Shown: piece by piece, positions 1 to 10,609 of the stretch | How positions within the stretch are numbered: position 1 is the first letter of the stretch | Layout: every line of letters begins with the position of its first letter | From: Symsagittifera roscoffensis | Taxonomy: Eukaryota > Xenacoelomorpha > Acoela > Convolutidae | Reading direction: 5' to 3' | Assembly: GCF_963678635.1 (NCBI RefSeq) | Contig: NC_087063.1 | Span: 62,101,850-62,165,849 of the forward strand | Length of the DNA stretch: 64,000 nt | Notes under the pieces: generated by a model | Told to the model about the DNA's origin: nothing | Database searches by the model: none | The model's input: the letters and a program-made list of their open reading frames with translations, nothing else | Translations under genes and position numbers: made by a program

Positions 1-861
1 CACCAAAAGAACTGGCTTTGGTAGAGACGGTGAAAAGCATGTAGAGTTCTGTTTAGAGGTTGGCCAGTCGTCTTAGAACCTAGCTTTATTTTCCGTCGAT
101 TTGTACTTCCGGGCGAATGTTACATTTCTTTCGGGAAGGCTGGACACGCCGTCCCAACACCCTTCCTCTTTCTCGGGTTCTGCGTTGTAACGATCGTAGC
201 AGCACAATCGTTACAACTCGGAATGATTCCTGACACTTTTCAATCACAATTTCAATCTGCTTTCAATGTGTCTACTGTCGTTCTCTTCGAATTCTGTTGT
301 TCTGATTTCGCCGTTTTAGTGTTTGCGAAATATGAAAAGGTTACGTGTCGTTTCACGTCCAAATCGAAATTTTAAAAATTAGCATGTCACTTGAAATTAT
401 CCCTTCCCGATTTGTCCAATCGTTCAAATAACGTCGCTATTTCAATGAAATCATCAATCTTCCCGGTTAGATGTTCTATTACCTTTCCGATAAAAGTTCG
501 ATTGTGAAACTGCATTTTCGTACATTCTGGTCGAATGTCACACATTAACCGAAGACCATTCCGAATTGAAACGATTGTAACTGTTCAACCGTTACCGGAT
601 AATTTCCGAGATTAAGGAAGGGGATACTGAGACCCAGCCATGAGCTCACTATTTTTGCATGTAACTGAGTTAATCTGAGCGTCCTGGCCGATGGCCCAAA
701 ACAGTAAAGATTTTGTCGACCCGATGTTGAAAGGATCACACAAAGAACTGGCTTTAGTAGAGACGGTTAAAAGCATGTAGAGCTGTGTTCAGACGCTAGC
801 CGGTCGTTTTACAACCTAGGTTTATTTTCCGTCGATAGGTACCGCCGGGCGAATGTTAGTG
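1..861. repeat. Direct repeat pair, ~124 bp copies 737 bp apart
   Basis: Bases 1-125 recur at 738-861. Both copies contain AAGAACTGGCTTT, AGAGACGGT, AAAAGCATGTAGAG, TTTATTTTCCGTCGAT and GGGCGAATGTTA, with about 15% mismatch by eye. The spacing suggests the start of the window lies in a tandem array with a unit of about 737 bp, cut off on the left. I see no coding sequence in the unit. Confidence 0.75.
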
Positions 862-945
862 TCGTGGAAACCTAATGTCGATATGTGTGACTCTTAATCG
901 CAAGGTCGCACGTTGGAATCTCAGCCGTTGGCCATTTTTTGCTAA
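847..945 (+). repeat. tRNA-derived SINE-like fragment
   Basis: This stretch has a degenerate RNA polymerase III box A (AGTGTCGTGGAAACC) and a box B-like ACGTTGGAATCTC about 45 bp later, followed by T-rich DNA. It resembles the better copies at 13130, 29179 and 29935. It is degenerate and could be coincidence. Confidence 0.35.
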
Positions 946-1282
946 TTCGCGGCTCATAGTTTTTTGTTTTGTACCTTATAATGCTGCTTTTTTTGGGTTC
1001 CCGCTAGTGCTTGCGAAGCAAAGCTTCACCTCTTTGTTGAAATTTGTTTGATAATGGCTGAAATCATAATGCCTGTAAGTTTTTTTTTTTTTTGGTTTCT
1101 CCTAATTGTTCGGCTTATAATGGTTTGGCTTAGATTATATCAGCTTGATGACCGCCTATTTCTTCGTATAAATTGCCATACAGTTGTTCTGAAAAGTGAT
1201 TTAACAATTTTTTTTGACTCAACAGTGCTTAAGAAAATTAAGTTTTGTATAGCTTTGTAAGTTTTGTGTCGATTCTTTTTTT

Positions 1283-1350
1283 CTTACCCTTACGATAAAC
1301 AAAGGAATTGCAACGGGGCACTAGGCTTTATCCTTGCAAAAACCTTTGTC
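1283..1350 (+). repeat. SINE head fragment
   Basis: The segment TTACGATAAACAAAGG, GCAACGGGGCACTAGGCTTT and TCCTTGCAAAAAC matches the 5' head of the composite repeat at 13130-13190 (hairpin, then GCAATCGGGTACTAGACTTT). The tRNA-like tail is not present here. Confidence 0.5.
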
Positions 1351-1909
1351 TGCAGAATGGACTGAATGGTAATCATTATCAATTGTTCATTTTTTGCTAT
1401 TTTGCTAATTAGTTACTGGCATGTTCAGAGTATTGTTTGCATATGTGCCTGGCGTCACGCTGAAGTGATCTTAAATCAAGAATAATCGTTTTCAAGTTTT
1501 TTTCTAAGACAGGCGAAACTTACCTTTGCACCACTTGGGAAACATAAAATGCCGAAAATCTAAAAACAATATGTCTCAATTGAAAATTGAAAGACATTAA
1601 TAAATTCTGTTAAAAAAATCTTAGGCTTAGAAGATTAGGAATTATTTTTAATGTAATTTAAAAAAAAGAACACTTTATTTGCACATCGTATTTCAAATGT
1701 TTTCTATCAATTCATAAAAATATAATAACATCATTACATACGCATAGTTACAATAAACAAAACAAAGTCTGTTACAATTATTGACGATTAATTTTCACCT
1801 GAGATTACTTTTCACCTGATGATTAAATTCACCTGAAATATTGTTATATAAACTTGAAGCTTTTCCACGAAACTTTACCATGAGTTGCCACAGAGGGGTC
1901 TTCGTTAAA

Positions 1910-2613
1910 TCATAATAAAAAATAATTCCTGAAATTTATCTTTGCTTTTCTGTATATTAGTATGTATTTAAAGTTGACTTTATCATCTCTTAGTTTATTC
2001 CAGATTATGACGGTCTTCTTAAAGAAGGAATTTTCTATGTATTGCCCATTATATCTGTCGCCGAAATATAATTTTTTGTTTCTTGTATTATTATCTAATT
2101 GGTGGTTATCATACTCAATGTTATTATAGGCTGCCAATGATTGATGTCGTATTTTCCAAAAGTTACATAATATTTTATAGTCCAGAAACATTGTTACTGG
2201 CAATATATTGTGTTTTAGCTTCAAGTCTGAAAATGAGTCGTATTTTGCATGATCGTAGCAAGTTTTTTTGGCCAGCTTAACTGTTTTTCTAGAGATAAGT
2301 TAGCGGATATTCCACTTAAAAGAATTGCTGAGTAGTGCAAATGACTAATTACCAGTGCATTCATTATCAAGAGTCTTTTTTGTACTGGCAATGGCTTTTT
2401 GATTGGTTGAAGTGTTTTTATTCCGCATGCCATTTTCTTCAGAATCCTTTTGATTTCATCTTGGAATTTTAGAAAAAACTGATCTACAACTACTCCTAGG
2501 TATTTAACATTTTTTTCCTCAATTATTATATCATCTAGAGTTATAGTATACTTTTCATCCTTTTTCCTTGAATGTTTTTTGCTGAAAACGATGAGTTCTG
2601 TTTTTTTTTGCAT
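1910..2613 (-). pseudogene. LINE RT thumb and C-terminal tail
   Basis: The frame 2613-2221 continues the RT with KKTELIVFSKKHSRK and NVKYLGVVVDQFF, the usual block after the palm. The frame 2224-1910 carries the C-terminal LINE signature: NNTRNKKLYF, then FFKKTVIIWNKLRDD and a YFLL end. It follows the RT with a frame change and ends 70 bases before the repeated 3' tail motif. Confidence 0.75.
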
Positions 2614-3666
2614 TCAACTGAAGCAAATGTTCTAAAAAATAACTTGACAACAGACTGCAATTGGCTTCGAGTGCTTTAAGAGCTTTTTGTGGATTGTTAT
2701 TTTCACAGAATAGAAATGTATCATCCGCATTTTGAACTATTTTACAGGTTTTGTCAATTTGTTTGTTGAGATTGTTAATGTATAGATTGATTATTAGAGG
2801 GCCAAGGACAGTGCCCTGTGGGACACCCTGCTCAAGTGCAATCCAATCCGATTTGGTGTTGTTAAAATTAGTTTTCTGGCTTCGGTTGGTGATAAAGGAA
2901 TTGATCATTTCTATAGCTTCTTCGGAAAAGTTTAACCCTTTTAGATTCTCTTTAAGATAAGTATGATCAATAGAATCAAATGCCTTAGAGAGATCCAATA
3001 AAGAACATGCTTCAGTTTTGTTTTGTTGTCTATTGCTTTTCTGAATGCTTCAGTGCAATACAGAATAGCGTCGATTGTTGAATATGATGTTCTGAAACCA
3101 AATTGGGTATTACTTAGTAATTTTTGGGATATCATATATGCATTGATTTGTTTATCTAACAATTTTTCAAAAATTTTTGAGAGAGCCCCAGTTATAGAGA
3201 TAGGCCTATAATTTTCTGGTAGTTCTGGATCATCTTTCTTAAATATTGGTATGACAATTGCTTTTTTGAGCTTGCAAGGATATGTCTTATTTTTCAAAAA
3301 CTCATTGTATAGAAATGTCAGATGGGTGTATATTTCATTGCAGCCATCCTTCAATGCCCAGGCTGGAATTTTGGATGTACCTGGTGCCTTTCGACAATTT
3401 AAATTATATATTTTTTTACATTCAGCTGATGTGATAAATCGGAAAGAAAATTTATTATTATTTTGAATGTTGCAAGTAGAAGTCGGTGGACTTTGCCCGA
3501 TATTTGAATTTTTCTCAAAAAAGCATCGAAGAATTGAGAACTTGTAATCTAACAGGTTCGCAATCTGTAAATTTTTGGTGATGAAATCGCCGACAGAGTT
3601 TCCGAGTAATGGAATGAGGTTGGAAGATTTTTTTTTGAGATTGTTGTATCGTTTATTATACTCCAT
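2555..3666 (-). pseudogene. LINE reverse transcriptase, fingers and palm, frameshifted
   Basis: Two minus-strand frames (3666-2941 and 2998-2555) carry successive RT blocks: ENYRPISI, NTQFGFRTSYST, then after a frameshift DLSKAFDSIDH (motif A aspartate), EQGVPQGTVLGPL (motif B) and VQNADDTFLF (motif C). Motif C normally reads YADD or FADD; here the residue before ADD is Asn, so this copy has also lost a near-catalytic position. The domain is of the Jockey/CR1 kind, inferred from motif style only. Confidence 0.85.
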
Positions 3667-3698
3667 TTTTCGTGTTGACTTTTTTTCAGTTAGGAGTT

Positions 3699-3719
3699 AA
3701 ATATATATATATATATATT
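3699..3719. repeat. AT dinucleotide run
   Basis: About ten TA units lie between the endonuclease and RT parts of the LINE on the plus strand, at the junction where the frame is also broken. Confidence 0.8.
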
Positions 3720-4483
3720 TAGAAACTTCTCCAATTTATAACTGATAGTTTTTGTTTGAATTTGTAACCGGAGTAATTGGATTTGTCATGTATTTTACGT
3801 TTGATTGGTCTTACATTGTTGTTCAGCTTAAGTTCTGTTATGATTGCTGTTGCTTGGTGGTCGGTCTTAATTGGTGGTGTGAATACTATTGAATTATTTG
3901 TTAGATCTTTCAAGCTTAGGTCGGTGATAATATAGTCAATTAGTGCTTTTGAGTGAGAAGGTGTTAATTTGTTAGTGACGTCCAGATTATATGGTATTAA
4001 GACTGTATCTAAAGACTGTTTGTCGTCTTCGTTGAGATAGTTGAGATTGTAATCTCCTAGTAAAATTAGGTTCGAATTAAATGACTGTGCATGGTCAATT
4101 GATTTGGCTAGATCTTCTAAGAAGTCTGTTTTGTTGTTTCTATTAGGATTGTAGGCTAGGTTTAAAAGAGTGGTTCTTTCATTTTTTCTGAGTCCGGCTT
4201 TAAATTCTATCCAGATGCTATCTTACTTTTTGCGCATGTTGTTTAAGTCATGTCTTACCTTTGGGTTTAAGTTTTTAGGAACTAGTAACATGACACCTCC
4301 ACCCTTCAATATTTTACTTGATTCATAAGTTCTATCACATCTGAACAACTTATATTTGTCATTGTCTATGGTCCAAAGATTATCGTCATTTGTATCATTG
4401 AACCATGTCTCGGAAAATCCGAAAATTGCATTATCATTAAAAGTTCTAATAAGTTGTTTGAGATCTGAACGCTTCCTAGCTAA
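3719..4483 (-). pseudogene. LINE AP-type endonuclease domain, broken
   Basis: Translation of the minus strand shows the conserved endonuclease blocks in order: FSETWFND near the N terminus, GGGVMLLVPK, then a stop at about 4223, then LILLGDYNLN, ALIDYIITD and KTDHQATAII. These correspond to the E, D, N and SDH-type catalytic blocks of the APE-like nuclease that nicks target DNA for non-LTR retrotransposons. The in-frame stop and frame changes show it is not functional. It continues into the RT frame upstream on the plus coordinate scale. Confidence 0.8.
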
Positions 4484-4530
4484 ACTTCTACATTAAGTTG
4501 TAGTACTTTTCCAGTTTTTTCTTTATTTGA

Positions 4531-6085
4531 CTGAATTACATGAGGGGTCCTGGATTTGGGTGGATATCCCCTGATGTTAGGAGAGTTTTTTGAAGGGACT
4601 TTTCTTGTTTTTTGTAAGTCTTGCTTGTGTTTTTCATATAATATGTGTAATTGTAATAGCTTATATTAAGTACAGTGCAATAATATTTGTTCGAGTATAT
4701 TGTGGCAACCCATGAAAAAAGATACTTTCCTTTTTTTATTCAGTACCTTGAAAGTTACACATTGATCGCTTTCGCAGAAGCTCTTTCAAACTTTTTTTGT
4801 TATAAACTCTAATGTAAGTATTATAAACTAAAAAATACATACAAACTATTGGGGCTAACCAAACTCCATTCAGTTCTTTCTCATAGCCAATAAATGGAAA
4901 CAATCAGAAAAAAATGTTTAAAAAAGTTGAGATCCAAGAGTTTTTGATGACTCAAACACGTTGCTTAATTTTTGCAACCAAATGACCTGCATATCGTACA
5001 CAGCTATTGGCGAAATATGCTTTAGACTCAAATCAAAATGAAAGAAAAGAATTTAAAAAATGAATTCAGAGTTTCAAACAGTTTCCACAAAAAAAGAACT
5101 CGCAGAGGTTCTGAAAAAAACTCTGAAGGCTTGTAAAATTAATCCAATTACATCAAACTTTTGGAATATCAAAAATTGGTATGCAACGTTAGGAGTGCGA
5201 GACCGCAACAAAAAAAAGACAACAATAAAAAAGACCCGTTCAGGAAACAAACACAAAAAGTCCTTTTTTCAAAAACTTTAGCTAGAAAGAAGCACCCTCC
5301 TGAATCTCGTGCAACACGCCAAACACTTAGAAATTTAAACTAATTCTACGCATTTTTAGATCTAAAAAACGTGCATCCGAAAGTAAATTTGTTTATTAGA
5401 GTTTTTTTCTGTTACAGTAAGTTTTGGCTCGTAAAAAAAGCAGAAAACCATGAACTCTTTTTAATTTGAAAAATAAAGAATTAAACCACCAGGCTAGAAA
5501 GCTGAAAAAAGGCGAAATCAATAAAGCCGACAAAAAATGAATCTGAATTTTTTTTCAACCGTAGACCAAGTATCTATTAAGTAGCTCTAGAGCGGCTGTT
5601 AACCGAAACACTCAGCTAGAAGTGGAGATCCTAAATTTGGAGATCTTATGAATCAAGGTATTTACAGATGAAATCTTAGTACCCGACTGCAATACCCCTG
5701 CTTATTGCAATAGTATTAATGCTGTTCCAAACTTTTGCATGTTTTTTATGTTTTGAAATGTCATCTTTAGTTATTTTGCGCTACCTGCGATAAGCAAGGA
5801 CATTTTACTCTAAATAAGTGTTTTCATAGGATGACTGAAATTGTTGTCATCTACCCTAGTCAACAAATAGACAGATCGAGAACAGACAATGTTTTAGCAT
5901 GTCTGCATTTAAAATTCCCGTGCTATTCGAAGGTTTTCGGATATACTATTCCAAAGTAGAGGCACCTTAAGTAGTTTGAGTAGCAAAACAGTTTAATGAA
6001 GTATTTTGAGGGGGGCTTGAAAAGTTTTTCAGTTTTCTAAAACGTTTTTTTTTTCGGTTCACTGTTTCTGCTCAAGTTTTTAAGA
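4531..6085. other. No recognised gene
   Basis: AT-rich sequence between two LINEs. A 73-codon plus-strand frame at 5060-5281 is lysine-rich and low in complexity; I do not regard it as a gene. Near 5780-5830 a partial copy of the SINE head (CTGCGATAAGCAAGGACATT) is visible. Confidence 0.6.
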
Positions 6086-6121
6086 ATAGAATTGAATTTT
6101 TTTTTTTTTTTTTTTTTTTTT
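6086..6121 (-). other. Target-site duplication (left copy) and poly(A) tail of the RLE LINE
   Basis: ATAGAATTGAATT at 6086-6098 runs directly into an unbroken T stretch ending at 6121 (25 T from 6097). On the minus strand this is the poly(A) 3' end of the insertion. The partner copy is at 9320-9332. Confidence 0.9.
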
Positions 6122-6171
6122 CTTTTACGAGGTGTACTTGTAAATTCAATAGTTGTAAATACAGCAAAAGG

Positions 6172-8100
6172 TTAAAAAGCAGTTGGCTTATAGCCCGTTG
6201 AGTTAACTTCTAAAGCTTCCAGTAAGCAGGCAGCATTACCGCGTTGCAGTGCAATGCCGAGTCTTTGTTTGAGGAACGTGAATGACCTTTTCTTACCAGT
6301 GGTCGTCTTGATTCTATAGGAAATAGAGGATAGAGTTTTGTATGTCGAGCTTCCGATGCCACCAAGATGTTCCACGGCGATGGGCTCGAACATGCAGTTG
6401 CGTGGCAGACCAGAATAGTGTTGGCGCTTACGAAATTCAGCATGGTTAGCAACAGTGGGACCATCTTCGAGGCCTGTTGATAGATTTGACTGTGCTTGTC
6501 GGTTTACACAGGTAAAGTCCCAGACTAGAACTGCGCCATTTTTCCATGGAACTAAAGTAGCACCGTCTGGTCTTTTACCATCGTCACGCAGCATACCGGT
6601 CGGCTCGAGTTTGCTGTGTACTCCTGCTGATTTCAACGCGTCTCTGATGACTTCATTACCAAGTTGATGCCTGATGAAACGACTTTTGATTTTCGGGCAT
6701 ATAAGTGGATGAATGCCTTGGCTGTCGCATTTAGTGCCACATGCACAGTTGCATGAAAAAAGAAGGGGGGCACCAAGGCGAAGTTCCGTAACAATTCTGA
6801 AAGCGTCATCAGTCAGCTGGAGACCGAGCGTATCAGACGGAATAGCAGCAAGCCAGTCTCCGGAACCGGGAACAGAGCATCCTTGTAAACGAACTTTGTC
6901 ACTGTCACAGGTGGTGTTAGCTAGGAGAGACGACCGCCTACGAGAAACAATCGGAGTGTACCAGCTTTTCTGCCACTTTTGCTTGTCTTCCAGTGGCATA
7001 TCAGGAGAAACAGTTTCAGACCACAGTTCAATGGCATTCTTGAAGGACTTGCTGGTGTATTGAGACGCAATGACTTTGAAGACGTCTTCACTGGTGGCGA
7101 GTGTAGACAAAATATAGGCAGCCAAAGTAAGGTCCGAAGGTGACTGTAAGCCTAGACCACCGAGTTTGATAGGCAATGTGAGCTGATCCCATTCTCTGTT
7201 GGTAATCAGAATGTTACTGACAGTTTGAACAGCTACACGGATATAAGAGGTGATTTTTTCAACAGAGTTCATAAAAACAAAAGTAGGAGCAGTGCGGAAC
7301 AAATACATGAGCTTAGGCATGGCAAAACAATGTCGGAGCAGGAAAAACGCGACGTGTGAAGGCAGTAACGGAAGATTCTTGCAGAGGTTTTCGATTTTCT
7401 CTCTCTTCTCTTCCAATGCATGCTGTAAAGCTGTATGGCCCAGAGGGCTTCCTAGCAGTTCAGCGTCTTCGGTGCTCACGCTGCTGATACCAGGACAGAC
7501 ACGTCTGAATTCACGTAAAATCATATCGCTCTTTTGCTGGTCTTGAGTGAAGACAGTGATTTCACATTTGGTGTTATTGAGGTTTAACCCGAGACCTTTG
7601 GCACTGTCAATGAACTTGGCGAGGTCACGCAAAACTATCTGCCACTTGTCTCCAGCACTGATGTCGTCCATGTAACCGACCTTGAACTTGGATGAGATTG
7701 CAGTGAGACAGCGATGCACTCCGAGACAGAAACCAAAAGACGCAATTGGGTCCCCCTGTTGGAAACCTTCTCTCGATAGCAAAGTGTGGTCACCATAAAC
7801 AAGGAAACTCTCCCGCTCGTAGCACATGTTGAAAAAAGGCAAAAGCCCAGGGCAAAACTCTTCGAAAGCAAAAGCAATACTGTCACGACGCATGGTGTTG
7901 AAAGCATTGCTGAAATCCAACTTGAGGAAAACGTCATCGTCTGAAGCTAACTCGAAGAAGGAGCGAGCAGCATGGACCGCAACTTCGGCACCATTTTTCG
8001 CACCAGCACCAAGTTGAAAGGGACTGAAAAACTCCTTGAACCTCGCTGTTTCGTACTGACCAGCACATTTACCTGCAATCCTGCGCCAGACTTCTCCCAC
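6172..8100 (-). CDS. LINE ORF, C-terminal half: reverse transcriptase and PD-(D/E)XK endonuclease
   Basis: 642 codons. The first part has RT blocks: FQLGAGAKNGAEVAVHAA, FLKLDFSNAFNTM (motif A), REGFQQGDPIASFGF (motif B) and VGYMDDISAG (motif C, catalytic DD intact). Near residue 440 a CCHC-like zinc element (CACGTKCDSQGIHPLIC) precedes RPDGATLVPW and, 16 residues after its Asp, VWDFTC, the PD...D core of the restriction-like endonuclease used by R2-type elements to cut the target. The order RT, CCHC, nuclease agrees with that group. The annotated start is just the first ATG after the frameshift, not a true start. Catalytic residues look intact. Confidence 0.88.
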   Translation of the reverse strand: MGEVWRRIAGKCAGQYETARFKEFFSPFQLGAGAKNGAEVAVHAARSFFELASDDDVFLKLDFSNAFNTMRRDSIAFAFEEFCPGLLPFFNMCYERESFLVYGDHTLLSREGFQQGDPIASFGFCLGVHRCLTAISSKFKVGYMDDISAGDKWQIVLRDLAKFIDSAKGLGLNLNNTKCEITVFTQDQQKSDMILREFRRVCPGISSVSTEDAELLGSPLGHTALQHALEEKREKIENLCKNLPLLPSHVAFFLLRHCFAMPKLMYLFRTAPTFVFMNSVEKITSYIRVAVQTVSNILITNREWDQLTLPIKLGGLGLQSPSDLTLAAYILSTLATSEDVFKVIASQYTSKSFKNAIELWSETVSPDMPLEDKQKWQKSWYTPIVSRRRSSLLANTTCDSDKVRLQGCSVPGSGDWLAAIPSDTLGLQLTDDAFRIVTELRLGAPLLFSCNCACGTKCDSQGIHPLICPKIKSRFIRHQLGNEVIRDALKSAGVHSKLEPTGMLRDDGKRPDGATLVPWKNGAVLVWDFTCVNRQAQSNLSTGLEDGPTVANHAEFRKRQHYSGLPRNCMFEPIAVEHLGGIGSSTYKTLSSISYRIKTTTGKKRSFTFLKQRLGIALQRGNAACLLEALEVNSTGYKPTAF

Positions 8101-8120
8101 AGCAATGGGCCTCAGGTCAT

Positions 8121-9266
8121 CTACTTTTCCTTTTTTTTGGCAAGCGTCGTCAAGTTGGCTGCCGCAAAAACTGGTCTAATGAAATCTGGGGCTTTGCCAG
8201 CAAGCATCAAATTGACAAAATCCGTAAGAGTGTCCAGGAACGTGTTGCCTGCGTCGATGGAATGTGAAGAAAGGGCGTCTTTGATATGTTGCGGTCGGAC
8301 ACCACTGGGTCCACCTGCTGAGCCATTGGGGAAACTCTGGATAGCGCTGTGAACTGCAGAACTAGTCACTTGCAAGGGTTCATACTGGTGGCACTGTGGG
8401 AATGACTGTCTGTCCAGTGCAGGAGGAGGATGCTTTTTCTCCAGGATTTTGACACTTTTGTCACTTGGGGGGACAACAGACTTATCCGAGGAAGCTATTC
8501 TAACGGCAGCTTTGATGTTCCCCTCATTAATCTTTTCACAAACAAGCCTTGCAAGTTTTTCTGCATCTGTGTTTTTCCCTGCAGAAGGACTACGGTGGGC
8601 CGGCTCAGGAATAATGAGGGTATCTGCTACGCTAAAAGCATCGATTTGTCGCTTTATCAATGTTGTTAAACTGGTCTTCTTAGCACACCCGGCGCGTGCG
8701 GGAGCTTTCAGGCATCTGTACGCAGCCGTGAAAAGTTGAACCCACGCCATTTTATTGTCAGGGTCGTTGAGGATATCTCGCAAAACCTTGTTAAGAGTTT
8801 GTGCAAAAAGAAACCTTGCAGCTTTTGGCACATACTTGACAGTTTTGCACTGGAAAGCTCTCACCGCTTTGATGAAATCCTGAGAAGTGAAAGAGTGGGG
8901 GTCTGTAGCAGTTGCACTGTGTTCACGTTCTTCAGATGGGGATTTGTTGGAATACGGGCACCGACTTCCCACTGGTCCATGGACGCGTAGAGAACCATTC
9001 TTCTGAACCACAATAGACATGCTACATCCAGGACAGTTTATGCGTTTGGTGTCTTTGCGTCGGCAGTTTGGGCAGCTGTAGTTGTATAAGCTGGCATTCT
9101 CTATTGGTAGCCCAGCACAGATCGAGTGAGACCAGGAGTTGCATTCGTCACACTGTACCCAGTCTCGAGATTGATCACCGCTTGCTTGGCACGGTCTGTG
9201 TGAGCAGGACGTATCCGCATCGTCAGTCTGGGGGCTACCACGGTTGCCCCTCCTGCTTCTACGCAT
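8121..9266 (-). CDS. LINE ORF, N-terminal half: PHD finger and RT entry region
   Basis: 381 codons from the ATG nearest the 5' end of the element. Residues about 20-72 form a PHD-type zinc finger: paired Cys, then WVQCDECNSWSHSICAGLP and a closing SCPNC. A second small Cys cluster (INCPGCSM) and HGPVGSRCPY follow. Near residue 325 comes QSFPNGSAGGPSGVRPQHIK, typical of the region leading into this RT family, and the frame ends at ALNLTTLAK-like residues (ANLTTLAKKK) just before the RT fingers. PHD fingers read histone tails in other proteins; a targeting role here is inference. The frame stops because of a frameshift in an A8 run at about 8135-8142; the next frame continues the same protein. 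Confidence 0.85.
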   Translation of the reverse strand: MRRSRRGNRGSPQTDDADTSCSHRPCQASGDQSRDWVQCDECNSWSHSICAGLPIENASLYNYSCPNCRRKDTKRINCPGCSMSIVVQKNGSLRVHGPVGSRCPYSNKSPSEEREHSATATDPHSFTSQDFIKAVRAFQCKTVKYVPKAARFLFAQTLNKVLRDILNDPDNKMAWVQLFTAAYRCLKAPARAGCAKKTSLTTLIKRQIDAFSVADTLIIPEPAHRSPSAGKNTDAEKLARLVCEKINEGNIKAAVRIASSDKSVVPPSDKSVKILEKKHPPPALDRQSFPQCHQYEPLQVTSSAVHSAIQSFPNGSAGGPSGVRPQHIKDALSSHSIDAGNTFLDTLTDFVNLMLAGKAPDFIRPVFAAANLTTLAKKKEK

Positions 9267-9319
9267 TTCTCCTATTTAATAAGTTTATCACAACAATTAG
9301 GCTACAACAATTAGGCAAC

Positions 9320-9332
9320 ATAGAATTGAATT
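9320..9332. other. Target-site duplication (right copy) of the RLE LINE
   Basis: An exact 13-bp copy of the sequence at 6086-6098, immediately outside the 5' end of the LINE. Its perfection argues for a fairly young insertion. Confidence 0.88.
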
Positions 9333-10492
9333 AAATTCAATACAAATGTAGAAAATTTTTCGGTTGATAATTTTTTTTAAAATATTTTAAGGCTTTCATT
9401 TATCTTTGCTGGTTAGTTTGTCATGCTATGTATGGATTATATCATGCAATTTAAGTAGTGCAATGTTTTGGTTAATCTCTTGTAAAACTTCTAAAGGTGC
9501 AGTTCCTAGATTTCGGTTTTGTATTTTTTTTTGAAAAATATTACCTTTTTTGTTGCGATTTGCCAGTATATCTGCAAATTGTAAAAGTCAGTAAATTTTG
9601 GGCTTCTTTTATTGCTCATTTTTCAAGTGAATTGTCTTTTTGGGCTACTTTTTGCTCTTTGAAATTGTTTGGTATATATTAATATTTTTCTTCATTGTGC
9701 AATTTACAAACGGTTTTATCGCTTGCCTTGATGGAAATCAATGCAGTGCAGCCAATTGTAATTTTTCAGGTGGAGTTGGGCTGAAATTTCTACTTGTTTT
9801 AAAAACTTTTTGTTGGCTGTAGATTGAAAGTCGTGAAACACAATTTCCCAATTTTCTAAACTATCAATTTTCTGCGTCGCAGGTGGTTCGAAGCTCGGCT
9901 TCGCCTAGGTGTTTAAATTTCATTTATTTACTTTGCAGGTTCTTATCAAAATGAAGATTATTCATTGCAATTTGAAACAAACGTTTGAAGGTTTTGGTAG
10001 ATCTTGTTCGGACATTTTAAACTTAGCGGCTTTTATTCATTTTCTGTCGGTTGTGTTGACATGCTTTGTTTGCCTTGTCTAGCAAATAGTAAAACGATTC
10101 TCTTAGTCACTGTGTTTGGAAGTTATTATTAAGCAAGATGGCTAATCAGTGGTCTAAAATACTCTGTTGCACTTGAAAGATCGATCGGGTTTTATTTTCT
10201 TACTTCTGTTTGCCTATAATTTTTTAAATGTTTTAGATAATTGTTTGTGTTCAAACCTTAAGCTTTGCATGTCTATGCATTAGATCAAAGAGTTTACTGT
10301 TTATTATGCTGCAAGACTGTGTATCAAAACTTCTTAACTCGTCATGGTAATTCAATTCGATGAGGTTTGGCTTGTTTTCAACCATCTTGTTTGCGCGATA
10401 TTTTGTAATTGCTCAAACACAACGTTTCAAATCAGAGCATTAGAGGCAAGTCCGATATTTAGTTTAACCAGTTTCCTGTGGTCTATTTGCAG
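9333..10492. other. Upstream region of the PIKfyve gene, no coding sequence recognised
   Basis: T-rich DNA with no convincing ORF. A box B-like GTGGTTCGAAGCTCGG lies at about 9888 without a clear box A. At 10491-10492 a pyrimidine-rich tract ends in TATTTGCAG, a plausible 3' splice site for the first coding exon, so a non-coding leader exon may lie further upstream. I could not locate a promoter or a transcription start. Confidence 0.5.
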
Positions 10493-10609
10493 TATCACTA
10501 CGAGTATTACTCTTGTGACCGTGCAGCTTACTGTATTGAATAGATTGTTTTCTGAAGTGTTATTTGAGCCGAAACAATTTGGAGCACAAGCCACAGTAAC
10601 AGACAGATT

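Larger units (their letters stand above)
1780..4530 (-). mobile_element. Decayed LINE (AP endonuclease + RT, Jockey/CR1-like)
   Basis: Reading the minus strand, an exonuclease-endonuclease-phosphatase domain (about 4483-3719) is followed by a reverse transcriptase (3666-2221) and the usual C-terminal LINE tail (2224-1910). The 3' side has three copies of TCAGGTGAA spaced by a few bases (1787-1842), as in LINE 3' tails. No ORF1 is visible, so the copy is probably 5' truncated. At least three frameshifts and a stop break it. The family is known to copy itself by target-primed reverse transcription; this copy cannot. Confidence 0.85.
6099..9319 (-). mobile_element. Near-intact LINE with PHD finger, RT and restriction-like endonuclease
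   Basis: The 13-bp sequence ATAGAATTGAATT flanks the element exactly (6086-6098 and 9320-9332), and the 3' end on the minus strand is a poly(A) tail seen as T at 6097-6121. Together they delimit a 3.2-kb insertion. Inside are two long minus-strand frames (9266-8121 and 8100-6172) that meet at an A8 homopolymer; a one-base indel there is the only obvious break, so the original protein was probably one chain of about 1030 residues. Order: PHD finger, linker, RT, CCHC, PD-(D/E)XK nuclease. The 5' UTR is only about 50 nt. The clade among nuclease-bearing (RLE) LINEs is not resolved. Confidence 0.88.

Noticed and set aside
5060-5281. Lysine-rich 73-codon ORF
   Set aside because: Low complexity, no family pattern and no neighbours that suggest a gene.
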